Source of the DNA: Bacteroidales bacterium
GTDB taxonomy: Bacteria > Bacteroidota > Bacteroidia > Bacteroidales > UBA12077
Length of the DNA stretch: 64,000 bases
Reading direction: 5' to 3'
NCBI GenBank assembly: GCA_018334675.1
Contig: JAGXLL010000005.1
Coordinates: 50,207-114,206 of the forward strand
In this document: positions 49,765-60,291 of the stretch, one piece after another
Layout of the letters: the number at the start of each line of letters is the position of its first letter
Position numbering within the stretch: the first letter of the stretch is position 1
The notes under the pieces: model-generated
What the model was told of the DNA's origin: nothing
Databases searched by the model: none
Seen by the model: the letters and a program-made list of their open reading frames with translations, nothing else
Program-made: the position numbers and the translations under genes

Positions 49765-50808
49765 CTACCCCTTCTGTTTACTCCAGCCCTGTGCCTTCAG
49801 CTCAATCTGATGGTCGCTGGTGGATACCATGTAACAGCCAAAATCGGGACTGGTCATGTGCCCAACGGGGAGGATCTTTTCTTCCTCCTTGATCTTATCG
49901 TATTCAGAAGTGGGGATGGTAAACAGCAGCTCATAATCATCTCCCCCGTTCAGAGCCGCCGTGGTGGGATCAATATCCAACTCCTGACCCATCTTCTCGG
50001 TTTCCTTGTGAAGGGGTATCTTCTCCTGGAAAATTTTACATCCCAGGTTGGAATGATGGCATAAGTGCAATACATCCGAGGATAAACCGTCGGAGATGTC
50101 TATCATGGAGGTTGGAACGATGCCCTTTTCACCCAACAGGCGAATAATATCCGCCCTTGCTTCGGGCTTGAGCTGCCTCTCAAGGATATAATCGTATCCG
50201 CTCAGATCAGGCTGAACACCCGGGCGCTTCTTAAACACCTCCTTCTCACGTTCCAGCAGCTGCAGACCCATATAAGCCCCACCCAGATTGCCGGTGGTAC
50301 AGATGATGTCATTGACCCGGGAACCACCCCGGAAGACAGCCTTTTCCGGCTCCACCGATCCGACAGCCGTCACACTGATGGTCATCCCCGTTACCGAAGA
50401 GGTGGTATCACCGCCCACCAGATCAACATGATATTTATCACACGCCAAATGAATGCCTTCATAAAGATCTTCAATATGCTTCAGTCCAAATTTACCGGAT
50501 ACCCCCAGTGATACGACTACCTGCTCCGGAAAACCGTTCATGGCAAGAACATCGGATATATTAACAATCACTGCTTTATATCCCAAGTGTTTCAAGGGTG
50601 TGTACATCAGGTTAAAATGGATCCCCTCCAGTAGCAAGTCGCTGGTAACCAGCACACGCCTGCCGGAGTAATCCATCACTGCCGCATCATCTCCTACACC
50701 CCGGATGCTGCTTTCATTATGCAGTTGAACCTTACGGGTGAGGTGCTCGATCAGACCAAATTCGCCCAGATCGCTTATGCGTGTATTTTTATCGTTTTCG
50801 TCAGACAT
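49765..50808 (-). CDS. thiL: thiamine-monophosphate kinase
   Basis: The 347-residue ATP-dependent kinase makes thiamine diphosphate. Motifs include FGLIEHLTRKV, RGVGDDAAVMDYSGRR, VTSDLLLEGIHFNL and DLVGGDTTSSVTGMTISVTA, as in the AIR synthase-related ThiL fold. It is a single gene, convergent with lpxA and divergent from the suf genes. Confidence 0.95.
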   Translation of the reverse strand: MSDENDKNTRISDLGEFGLIEHLTRKVQLHNESSIRGVGDDAAVMDYSGRRVLVTSDLLLEGIHFNLMYTPLKHLGYKAVIVNISDVLAMNGFPEQVVVSLGVSGKFGLKHIEDLYEGIHLACDKYHVDLVGGDTTSSVTGMTISVTAVGSVEPEKAVFRGGSRVNDIICTTGNLGGAYMGLQLLEREKEVFKKRPGVQPDLSGYDYILERQLKPEARADIIRLLGEKGIVPTSMIDISDGLSSDVLHLCHHSNLGCKIFQEKIPLHKETEKMGQELDIDPTTAALNGGDDYELLFTIPTSEYDKIKEEEKILPVGHMTSPDFGCYMVSTSDHQIELKAQGWSKQKG

Positions 50809-50875
50809 GTTGTTGAATAGTTTTTTGAGGCTTCAAGTATTAAAACAATGATGTAAATTTTATTGTTAAATATTA

Positions 50876-50940
50876 TATATTTGCAGCAATTTAGAATTAA
50901 TCTACATAAAATACGTTATCAACATAAATAACTAATTTTG
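50876..50940 (+). promoter_or_regulatory. suf operon promoter region with two -7 boxes
   Basis: TATATTTG (50876-50883) and TAATTTTG (50933-50940) both match TAnnTTTG. The first gives a leader of about 60 bases. The second ends 7 bases before the sufB ATG and would give an almost leaderless transcript. Neither has a clear -33 TTTG at normal distance. Confidence 0.4.
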
Positions 50941-50947
50941 CGAAGTT

Positions 50948-52396
<1,449 letters not shown>

Positions 52397-52500
52397 TCCA
52401 CTTAGCTATGAGCAATGAACGATGGCTTCTTTCTTAGCCTTCGCCTCAGCCTTAGCCTGATAAAACAATTTGACAATTCAACAATAAATATTTTCGGAAA

Positions 52501-53253
52501 ATGCTCACAATAAAAAACTTACACGCATCCATAGAAGGAAATGAGATATTAAAGGGAATCAACCTGGAAGTCCAAAAAGGAGAGATTCATGCCATCATGG
52601 GACCCAACGGATCGGGGAAAAGCACTCTTGCCTCCGTTTTGGCAGGAAGGAACTTGTTTGAGGTCACCGAAGGTGAAATCCTTTACAACGGCAAAAACCT
52701 GATGGAAATGGCACCCGAAGAACGGGCCAGGGAGGGTATATTCCTGGGATTCCAGTATCCGGTGGAGATACCCGGTGTAAGCATGATGAACTTCCTCAAG
52801 ACAGCCATCAATGAGCAAAGGAAACACAGAGGCCAGGAAGAGATGAAATCATCTGATTTCCTTAAGATGATGAGGGAAAAGAAAGACCTGGTGGAAATTG
52901 ACTCCAACCTCACCAACCGATCTGTCAATGAAGGTTTCTCCGGAGGCGAAAAGAAACGCAATGAGATCTTCCAAATGGCCATGCTCGATCCCAAACTCTC
53001 CATATTGGATGAGACCGATTCAGGCCTGGATATCGACGCCCTGAAGATCGTGGCACACGGAGTCAACCAACTCAAGTCGCCTGATAATGCCACCATCGTG
53101 ATCACCCACTATCAAAGACTGTTAAACTATATCATCCCCGATAAAGTACATGTCCTTTATGATGGTAAGATCGTTAAATCGGGAGGCAAGCAGCTGGCTT
53201 TAGAGCTGGAAGACAAAGGATACGAATGGCTCAGCAAAGAGGCTGCCAAGTAA
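52501..53253 (+). CDS. sufC: Fe-S cluster assembly ATPase SufC
   Basis: The 250-residue ABC-type ATPase has Walker A (GPNGSGKSTLASVL), the signature FSGGEKKRNEI and Walker B (LSILDETDSGLDIDALK). It powers the SufBC2D complex. A 104-base gap with TTTG (52469-52472) and TATTTTCG (52489-52496) lies before it and could hold a weak internal promoter. Confidence 0.97.
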   Translation: MLTIKNLHASIEGNEILKGINLEVQKGEIHAIMGPNGSGKSTLASVLAGRNLFEVTEGEILYNGKNLMEMAPEERAREGIFLGFQYPVEIPGVSMMNFLKTAINEQRKHRGQEEMKSSDFLKMMREKKDLVEIDSNLTNRSVNEGFSGGEKKRNEIFQMAMLDPKLSILDETDSGLDIDALKIVAHGVNQLKSPDNATIVITHYQRLLNYIIPDKVHVLYDGKIVKSGGKQLALELEDKGYEWLSKEAAK

Positions 53254-53283
53254 TGAGAACAATCGATTTCTAAAAACACGCTT

Positions 53284-54666
53284 ATGAGTATTGATGCCAA
53301 ATCCATAGACCTGAAAGACCGTTTCGGAGATTTCTTCTACAGGAACCTGGAGAGACTCAGGGACGGGCTCCCTGAATATATCAACAACAAAAGGGAAGGG
53401 GCCATTCAGAACTTTCAGAAGTACGGCATTCCCAATAAGAAAGTCGAAGCCTATAAATATACCGATCTCAAACCAGCTTTCGAGAAGGAATACCGAACCT
53501 ACATCGAGCCGAAAAAGATCGACTTCGACCTGAATGATATTTTCCGCTGCGACGTGCCGGAGTTGGACACCCATGTGGTGTTGCTGCTGAATGGTTGGTT
53601 TTATGAAACAAAGACTCCCCAAAAGAAATTGCCCAACGGGTTGATCATCACCAGCCTACGGGAGGCGGCCAACCGGTATCCCGATATCGTCGAGAAACAT
53701 TACAACCGCTATGCTGATTCGGAAACGGAAAGCCTCACGGCTCTGAATACGGCTTTTGCCCAGGACGGGGTTTTCATCTACGTGCCTAAGGGAAAAACCA
53801 TGGACAAACCGGTACAGATCATCAACCTGCTGATGGATGAGGAAGATGGAATGTCGCAGCACCGCAATCTTTTCGTAATGGAAGAAGAGACCCATGCACA
53901 GGTTATTGTTTGCGACCATACCCTTTCCCAGAAGAACTTCCTCACCAATTCAGTAACCGAAGTATATGCCGGCCAGAATGCCCGGATGGATTTCGTTCGC
54001 ATTCAGAATGAGCATAACGGGTCCACCCAGCTTTCCAACTTCTATCTGAACCAGGAACGCGACAGCCGCGTCACGGCCAACACCATCTCACTGCATGGCG
54101 GATTGATCCGCAACAACTATAACCTTCGGCTCAATGGAGAGAACTGTGAAAACAACACACTGGGGCTTTATCTGACCGACAGAGGCCAGCACATCGACAG
54201 CTACGTGCATATGGATCATGCTTATCCGCATTGCCGGAGCAACCAGCTTTTCAAAGGCGTGCTTGACGATTACGCCACCGGCGCCTTCAACGGCCGGATA
54301 CTGGTGCGGCAGGATGCCCAGAAAACAGAGGCTTATCAGGCCAACAACAACATCCTGCTGACCGATGATGCCAGGATGAATTCCAAGCCACAGCTTGAAA
54401 TTTATGCCGACGATGTGAAATGCAGCCATGGCGGAACTTCCGGACAACTCAACGAAGAAGCCATGTTCTATCTCAGAAGCCGGGGCATCCCCCTGAAAGA
54501 GGCACAGCTGCTGCTTATGTATGCCTTTGCCCATGAAATCATCGGACAAATACATATTAAACCGCTTCAGGACCGCATACATGAGCTGATAGAAAAACGC
54601 CTGAGAGGAGAACTGTCCAGGTGCAACTATTGTCAGATGCATTGCGGAGATGCCGGAAAGAATTAA
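53284..54666 (+). CDS. sufD: Fe-S cluster assembly protein SufD
   Basis: The 460-residue protein is related to SufB (NTAFAQDGVFIYVPKGKTMD; SRVTANTISLHGGLIRNNYN; DDVKCSHGGTSGQLNEEAMF). The C-terminus carries a short Cys/His cluster (RCNYCQMHCGDAGKN), possibly a metal-binding tail; I do not know its role. Follows sufC by 30 bases. Confidence 0.95.
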   Translation: MSIDAKSIDLKDRFGDFFYRNLERLRDGLPEYINNKREGAIQNFQKYGIPNKKVEAYKYTDLKPAFEKEYRTYIEPKKIDFDLNDIFRCDVPELDTHVVLLLNGWFYETKTPQKKLPNGLIITSLREAANRYPDIVEKHYNRYADSETESLTALNTAFAQDGVFIYVPKGKTMDKPVQIINLLMDEEDGMSQHRNLFVMEEETHAQVIVCDHTLSQKNFLTNSVTEVYAGQNARMDFVRIQNEHNGSTQLSNFYLNQERDSRVTANTISLHGGLIRNNYNLRLNGENCENNTLGLYLTDRGQHIDSYVHMDHAYPHCRSNQLFKGVLDDYATGAFNGRILVRQDAQKTEAYQANNNILLTDDARMNSKPQLEIYADDVKCSHGGTSGQLNEEAMFYLRSRGIPLKEAQLLLMYAFAHEIIGQIHIKPLQDRIHELIEKRLRGELSRCNYCQMHCGDAGKN

Positions 54667-54742
54667 TACCAACCCCCGGCTTTTCTTTGCCGGAGGAAAT
54701 GTTTAACTTAGAGGCATAACCCTAATATAACGGCAACTCACT

Positions 54743-55975
54743 ATGAATCAGGATGTATCCTATGATGTATCGGCCATTCGCCAGGATTTCCCCATACTCA
54801 ACCAGTATGTTCACAACAAACCTCTGAGTTATCTTGACAACGCGGCCACCACCCAGAAACCGCAAACGGTCATCGACCGCGTTCATAAGATCTATGCCCG
54901 GCAAAACAGCAACATCCATCGTGGGGTACACTTCCTGAGCAATCAGCTCACTGAGGAATATGAGCAGGCACGCGAGCAGGTAAGGCAATTTATAAATGCC
55001 AAACACGCCCGCGAAGTGATCTTCACCAGCGGCACCACCCATTCTATCAATGCCATAGCCTATTCTTTCGGAGAAAAGTATATACATGAAGGCGATGAGG
55101 TCATCATCACCGGGCTGGAGCACCATGCCAACATCGTTCCCTGGCAGGCATTGCGCGAGCGTAAAAATGCCCGGCTCAAGGTGGTTCCCATCAACGACCG
55201 GGGCGAGATCCAAATGGATGCCTATGAACGGATGATCTCCTCGAAAACGAAGATCATAGCCCTCAGCCATATCTCCAACTCGCTGGGTACCATCAACGAC
55301 GTTAAGAGAATCATTGAAGTGGCCCACCAACACAATATACCTGTGCTTCTCGACGGAGCCCAGAGCATCCAGCACCAGCAGGTGGATGTACAAGATATGG
55401 ATTGCGACTTTTATGTCTTCTCCGGCCACAAGGTATACGGCCCCAATGGCACCGGTGTGCTATACGGCAAGGAAAAGTGGCTGGAAGAGATGCCTCCCTA
55501 CCAAACCGGCGGAGAAATGATCCAAAAGGTAACGTTCGATAAAACCACCTATAATGAGCTCCCATTGAAATTTGAAGCTGGCACACCCAACTATGTCGGA
55601 GCCATTGGAATGGCAGAGGCCCTGCGGTACGTGGAAAAAACAGGTATACAAGCCATTGCCCGGCATGAGTCGCAAATGCTGCGACATGCAACTCAAAAGT
55701 TACAGGAGATACCCGGCCTGACCATCTACGGGACAGCTGAACGCAAGATCAGCGTGCTCTCCTTCCTGATCGATGGCATTCACCACTACGACACCGGCAT
55801 GGTGCTGGATAAGATGGGCATCGCCGTGAGAACCGGACACCACTGCACCGAACCCCTGATGAACCACTTCGGCATAGAAGGTACGGTGCGGGCCTCCTTC
55901 GCCATGTACAACACACTGGACGAAATAGATCAGCTTTACCATGCGTTACTGAAGGTGAAGCAAATGTTCAGTTAA
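54743..55975 (+). CDS. sufS: cysteine desulfurase SufS
   Basis: The 410-residue group II enzyme supplies sulfur from cysteine. The start is MNQDVSYDVSAIRQDFPILN. The PLP lysine is in FSGHKVYGPNGTGVLYG and the persulfide cysteine in RTGHHCTEPLMNHF. It lies 76 bases after sufD and 10 before sufE. Confidence 0.96.
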   Translation: MNQDVSYDVSAIRQDFPILNQYVHNKPLSYLDNAATTQKPQTVIDRVHKIYARQNSNIHRGVHFLSNQLTEEYEQAREQVRQFINAKHAREVIFTSGTTHSINAIAYSFGEKYIHEGDEVIITGLEHHANIVPWQALRERKNARLKVVPINDRGEIQMDAYERMISSKTKIIALSHISNSLGTINDVKRIIEVAHQHNIPVLLDGAQSIQHQQVDVQDMDCDFYVFSGHKVYGPNGTGVLYGKEKWLEEMPPYQTGGEMIQKVTFDKTTYNELPLKFEAGTPNYVGAIGMAEALRYVEKTGIQAIARHESQMLRHATQKLQEIPGLTIYGTAERKISVLSFLIDGIHHYDTGMVLDKMGIAVRTGHHCTEPLMNHFGIEGTVRASFAMYNTLDEIDQLYHALLKVKQMFS

Positions 55976-55985
55976 AGGAATCATT

Positions 55986-56411
55986 ATGACGATAGATGAA
56001 AAGCAACAAGAGATCATTGAGGAGTTTGGCCTGTTCGACGATTGGATGGACAAATACAACTACCTGATCGAACTGAGCAAGGATCTGCCCGAGATGGATC
56101 CCAAAAACAAAACCGACGACAACCTGATCGAGGGATGCCAGTCCAAAGTATGGCTGAATGCCGAGATGCAGGATGGCAAGCTGGTATTTACAGCCGATAG
56201 CGATGCCATCATCACCAAGGGAATCATTGCTTTGCTGATCCAGGTTCTCTCGGGCAGAAATCCAAAGGAGATCAAGGATGCCAAACTCTATTTCATAGAT
56301 GAGATCGGACTCAAGGAAAACCTCTCTCCCACCCGATCCAATGGCTTGCTGGCAATGGTCAACAAAATCAAGGCCTACGCCATGGCCTACGACCTGAAGC
56401 AAAACCAGTGA
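55986..56411 (+). CDS. sufE: sulfur acceptor protein SufE
   Basis: The 141-residue protein accepts sulfur from SufS. The active Cys is in DDNLIEGCQSKVWL near residue 56. Fold and length fit the family. It directly follows sufS. Confidence 0.95.
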   Translation: MTIDEKQQEIIEEFGLFDDWMDKYNYLIELSKDLPEMDPKNKTDDNLIEGCQSKVWLNAEMQDGKLVFTADSDAIITKGIIALLIQVLSGRNPKEIKDAKLYFIDEIGLKENLSPTRSNGLLAMVNKIKAYAMAYDLKQNQ

Positions 56412-56577
56412 TTTTCAAGGGAAAACTCTGCCCTTCAGGGTTCGGTTCCCATCAGGCCATCAAACAAAAACAAGGGTTGAGTTGTTTCCAGCCCGGGAAT
56501 AAGTTGAAGCAAAAATAACATATCATACAATATATCAACCCGTGGAGGAAGATCCCTCCACCTAAATCAAAAGCCTT

Positions 56578-56901
56578 ATGAGTCAACAACAGGATTATCT
56601 TGCACTGGAAGGAGAAATAGTGAACCGGCTCAAATACATATACGACCCGGAAATCCCCGTAAACATCTACGACCTGGGTTTGATCTACAACATCGATGTG
56701 GATAAGAACAATCATGTACATGTAAAAATGACCCTGACGGCACCCAACTGTCCCATTGCCGATCAGCTGCTCGAGGAGGTGGAGAAGCAAATAAAAGATC
56801 TCGAGGGGGTCAAGGATGCCACGGTCGAATTGGTATTCGATCCGCCGTGGGACAAAGACATGATGTCGGAAGAAGCCAAACTGGAATTGGGACTCATGTG
56901 A
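56578..56901 (+). CDS. sufT: Fe-S assembly protein SufT (DUF59/MIP18 family)
   Basis: The 107-residue protein contains IYDPEIPVNIYDLGLIYNID and TLTAPNCPIADQLLEEVEKQ, the DUF59 family pattern with one conserved Cys. SufT acts in cluster maturation or transfer. It lies at the end of the suf group, 166 bases after sufE, and before queG. Confidence 0.9.
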   Translation: MSQQQDYLALEGEIVNRLKYIYDPEIPVNIYDLGLIYNIDVDKNNHVHVKMTLTAPNCPIADQLLEEVEKQIKDLEGVKDATVELVFDPPWDKDMMSEEAKLELGLM

Positions 56902-56963
56902 TCCGGACCATAAAAAAAAACCTGGCAAAACATAGAGGTCACAGCCAACCAACAATAGACCAG

Positions 56964-57905
56964 ATGCACGATAGGGTCCATGAAAATTCTGAAAAGGCCG
57001 AAAAAAGCCGGATGATCAAATCCAGGGCCCGCAGCCTTGGATTTTTGGATTGTGGCATTTCCCGGGCCGGCTTTCTGCAAGACGAAGCGGAAAATTTGAA
57101 GCAATATCTCCGCGAGGGCCGCCATGGGGATATGCACTACATGGAAAACCATTTCGATAAACGCACCGATCCCACCAGCCTGGTGGAAGGAGCACGATCG
57201 GTCATCTCCCTCATCCTGCCTTATTACCCCAAACAACAACAAAGAAACGACACCTACCGGATCTCCAAATATGCCTACGGCAAGGATTATCACATCGTGA
57301 TGAAAAGCATGCTCAGGGATCTGCTGAATTTCCTCGACCAGGAGTATGGCGGGGTCAGCGGCAGGTCTTTCGTGGATTCCGCCCCGGTGATGGACAAGGC
57401 CTGGGCTCAAAAAGCCGGATTGGGTTGGATCGGTAAAAACACCAACCTGCTCTCCAGAAAGTACGGCTCCTTCTTCTATATAGGTGAGCTTATCGTGGAT
57501 ATGGAGCTGGAGTATGATACACCCATCAGGGATTACTGCGGCACGTGCCGCCAATGCATAGACGCCTGCCCGACAGGTGCCCTGACCGGCCCATACCGCA
57601 TCGATGCTTCCCGCTGCATCTCCTATCTGACCATCGAAAACAAGGGTGAGATTCCCGAGGCTTTCCGGGGGACTTATAAGGACTGGATTTTCGGATGCGA
57701 CATCTGCCAGGATGTATGCCCCTGGAACCGCAAAGCCCGCTATGCCGAACACGAAGACCTTCAACCCCATCCCGACCTGCTCTCGCTCTCCCGAACCGAC
57801 TGGGAACAGCTCTCCCGGGAACATTTCAGAGAGATCTTCCGCCACTCCGCCGTCAAAAGAGCCAAATACGAGGGGCTCATGCGGAATATCCAGTTTTTAT
57901 CTTAG
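56964..57905 (+). CDS. queG: epoxyqueuosine reductase QueG
   Basis: The 313-residue enzyme (start ATG 56964; MHDRVHENSEKAEKSRMIKS) does the last step of queuosine synthesis in tRNA. Two [4Fe-4S] motifs are visible: YCGTCRQCIDACPTGAL and GCDICQDVCPWNRKA. The cobalamin-binding region is upstream (SVISLILPYYPKQQ). An upstream frame extension exists but it would overlap sufT. Its place after the suf genes fits its Fe-S need. Confidence 0.93.
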   Translation: MHDRVHENSEKAEKSRMIKSRARSLGFLDCGISRAGFLQDEAENLKQYLREGRHGDMHYMENHFDKRTDPTSLVEGARSVISLILPYYPKQQQRNDTYRISKYAYGKDYHIVMKSMLRDLLNFLDQEYGGVSGRSFVDSAPVMDKAWAQKAGLGWIGKNTNLLSRKYGSFFYIGELIVDMELEYDTPIRDYCGTCRQCIDACPTGALTGPYRIDASRCISYLTIENKGEIPEAFRGTYKDWIFGCDICQDVCPWNRKARYAEHEDLQPHPDLLSLSRTDWEQLSREHFREIFRHSAVKRAKYEGLMRNIQFLS

Positions 57906-57909
57906 TTAT

Positions 57910-57990
57910 CTTAGCGCTTAGCGCAGCGCTAAGCGCTAAGATTGTTCGTTTTCGGACATTTTTCAGCGCTGCGCTAAGCGCTGGATTTTT
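57910..57990 (+). terminator. two GC-rich hairpins between queG and pdxA
   Basis: First, CTTAGCGCTTAGCG (57910-57923) pairs with CGCTAAGCGCTAAG (57927-57940) around three bases. Second, CAGCGC pairs with GCGCTG within 57964-57983, followed by ATTTTTT, giving a terminator for queG. Both are built from the unit GCGCTAAGCGC, so they resemble a short REP-like pair. Confidence 0.65.
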
Positions 57991-57999
57991 TCTGATTTT

Positions 58000-59049
58000 C
58001 TATTCCTCTCCTTTATTTTGTGGCTGGAGAGGATTGGAGGCGAGTTCCTGGTATTCTTGGCGGTTGCGGAATATATCGAGGGCCAGGAAGAGGGCATTCC
58101 TGAAAGATGTTGGAGAAGCCTCATTCTTGCCTGCCAGCTCATAAGCGGTGCCATGATCGGGTGAAGTACGTACGATGTTCAGCCCGGCAGTGAAGTTAAC
58201 CCCTTCATCAAAGGAAATGGCCTTGAATGGCGCCAGTCCCTGGTCATGATACATGGCCAGTATCCCGTCAAACTTCTTGATGTTGCTCGAGCCAAAGAAA
58301 CCATCAGCTGAATAAGGGCCAAAAGCCATTATATCCTCCTCTTTGGCACGCTTGATGGCCGGGATGATAATATTACTCTCTTCATCTCCCATCAAACCCC
58401 CGTCGCTTGGATGTGGATTCAACCCAAACACTGCGATCCGTGGCTTACGGATCTTAAAATCCTGCAGAAGAGTCTGATCCATAACCCTCAGTTTACGCAG
58501 GATCAGATCCTGTGTCAGCATCTCCGGCACCTGCTTCAGAGGGAGATGGCCTGTCACCACACCTACCTTCATCAGTTCGCTGACCATTAACATGAGGGTT
58601 TCATTGTCCTGTCCGAATTGCTGGGTGAGGTATTCGGTATGACCCGGAAAATCAAATTCTTCGCTCTGAATATTATCCTTATTGATGGGGGCCGTTACCA
58701 GTACATCGATCTTACCCTCTTTAAGGTCGTTCACCGCATGCTCGAGAGAATTAAGGGCAGCCTTTCCGGCTTCAGGGGAAGATTTTCCCAATTCCACCCG
58801 TATGTTATCATCCAGGGTATTGATCACATTCGACTTCTTCAGGTTGGCCTTATCGGCATCGCCTATAATATTCAGGCTAAAATTTTGAATATCAAGGGCT
58901 TTTCGGTGATAAGCCGCTACTTTGGCGGAGCCATATACGATCGGCACACATAATTCATTGATCCTGTTATCCATCAGGGTTTTTATAATCACCTCGTAAC
59001 TGATACCGTTTATATCTCCCTGAGTTATTCCTACCTTTATCTGCTCCAT
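58000..59049 (-). CDS. pdxA: 4-hydroxythreonine-4-phosphate dehydrogenase
   Basis: The 349-residue enzyme acts in pyridoxal phosphate synthesis. Metal ligand regions are DFPGHTEYLTQQFG, MYHDQGLAPFKAIS and RTSPDHGTAYELAGK. Start MEQIKVGITQGDINGISYEV fits. It converges with queG. Confidence 0.95.
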   Translation of the reverse strand: MEQIKVGITQGDINGISYEVIIKTLMDNRINELCVPIVYGSAKVAAYHRKALDIQNFSLNIIGDADKANLKKSNVINTLDDNIRVELGKSSPEAGKAALNSLEHAVNDLKEGKIDVLVTAPINKDNIQSEEFDFPGHTEYLTQQFGQDNETLMLMVSELMKVGVVTGHLPLKQVPEMLTQDLILRKLRVMDQTLLQDFKIRKPRIAVFGLNPHPSDGGLMGDEESNIIIPAIKRAKEEDIMAFGPYSADGFFGSSNIKKFDGILAMYHDQGLAPFKAISFDEGVNFTAGLNIVRTSPDHGTAYELAGKNEASPTSFRNALFLALDIFRNRQEYQELASNPLQPQNKGEE

Positions 59050-59069
59050 AATGCTTCACTTTATTTGTT

Positions 59070-59077
59070 CAAATATA
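59070..59077 (-). promoter_or_regulatory. pdxA -7 promoter box
   Basis: The minus strand reads TATATTTG, matching TAnnTTTG. The start near 59063 leaves about 14 bases before the pdxA ATG. No -33 box is visible. Confidence 0.35.
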
Positions 59078-59268
59078 ATCATATTTATGTGGACATATAA
59101 TGGCCTTTTAATCCGCCTTCAATTGCCGGGGGATGTATTCAAATTCCCTGGTGGTAAAGGAATAGCCGGAAAGACCGGTATCTCCGGAGGTTATATATAC
59201 GGCCGAAAGATCCAATGGCCGTTCTTCCATATACCACCCATTACAGGGATATGGTCTGAATTGTAATT

Positions 59269-60276
59269 CTATGGTTCCACCAGTTCCAGGGATTGTAGAA
59301 TGGCCTCCATCTGCCTTACATAGTCGCGCTTATTGAAACGCGGGGCATAGACAAAACCATCCACCGTTACCACTTCTCCGCTATTCTCGTTATATATGCT
59401 ATAACTCACGAAGGGACCGCCCATGAAATCGTTCTTCACTTTCCACAGGCCCCGCATCTCATAAACCGTATGGTTATTAATCCTTTTCTTGTTGAAAAAG
59501 GGAGTAACCATGGTTTCAGTGATCATATAGGAACCTGGCGAGGGGCCGGGTACAAATTTCTTGGTGAACCGGTCACGCATCCGGATCTGATAACCCAGGG
59601 TAAAGGTCTTCTCACCATTATAGGGATATTTGTATACCAGAAAACCCTGGGAGTACTCAGGATCTTCTTTGGCGAGCCAGGAGAAGTTGGTGGTATCCTT
59701 GTCCAGCTTAAAACCCTTGGGTATCACCATCTCAATGTTGAACTTCTCTCTAAGATGCTGGATAACACCCCGGTCACGCATACCTCTATAGGCCTTCAGG
59801 TAACGGTTCCATTCGCTTTCCACGAACCGGTCGGCCGCCACATCACCCTTTTCACGGAAAAGCCTCTGCAGAAGTGAATCGTTGGGCGCCTGCGCTTCTA
59901 TGAGTATCTGTGACTTGGAGTGCACCCCTTTTCTGACCACGAAACGGGGTTCACTGTATTTCCTGGCAACATGGATTCTGAGTACATTTCTGTGAGTCTT
60001 GAACCCTTTATCAAATGCCTTGGGGGGTATGTTGATCAGGTTAAAAATGGGCTCGGGCTGTGGGAGACCTTTAAAAACGCTGCTTAGCTGTTTTTTTATG
60101 GGCAATCCCACCTCACTGCGGAACTTGGCAGTATCCATCACGACGATCAGCTCACCGGTCTTTCCGGTGACACTGGGCATGACGCCTTGCTGCTGCTTTG
60201 CTTTTTCCGGATTGCAGCCCGTAATGACCAACAACCCGATGGTAACAAATAAAAAGGAAACAAAAAGTCTATTCAT
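59269..60276 (-). CDS. DUF4837 family lipoprotein
   Basis: The 335-residue protein has a lipoprotein signal (SFLFVTIGLLVITGCNPEKA, lipobox ITGC). It then reads VTGKTGELIVVMDTAKFRSE, which I recognise as the DUF4837 family of Bacteroidota. Function is unknown. It is 15 bases after a LysM lytic transglycosylase gene, so a cell envelope role is likely. Confidence 0.82.
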   Translation of the reverse strand: MNRLFVSFLFVTIGLLVITGCNPEKAKQQQGVMPSVTGKTGELIVVMDTAKFRSEVGLPIKKQLSSVFKGLPQPEPIFNLINIPPKAFDKGFKTHRNVLRIHVARKYSEPRFVVRKGVHSKSQILIEAQAPNDSLLQRLFREKGDVAADRFVESEWNRYLKAYRGMRDRGVIQHLREKFNIEMVIPKGFKLDKDTTNFSWLAKEDPEYSQGFLVYKYPYNGEKTFTLGYQIRMRDRFTKKFVPGPSPGSYMITETMVTPFFNKKRINNHTVYEMRGLWKVKNDFMGGPFVSYSIYNENSGEVVTVDGFVYAPRFNKRDYVRQMEAILQSLELVEP

Positions 60277-60291
60277 AAGGATAAATGTTTA

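Noticed and set aside
56763..57845. 360-codon minus-strand frame
   Set aside because: Antisense to queG and the sufT end; queG has both Fe-S motifs in its own frame.
59051..59266. 71-codon plus-strand frame upstream of pdxA
   Set aside because: Runs against the pdxA promoter region and has no family resemblance; probably spacer.
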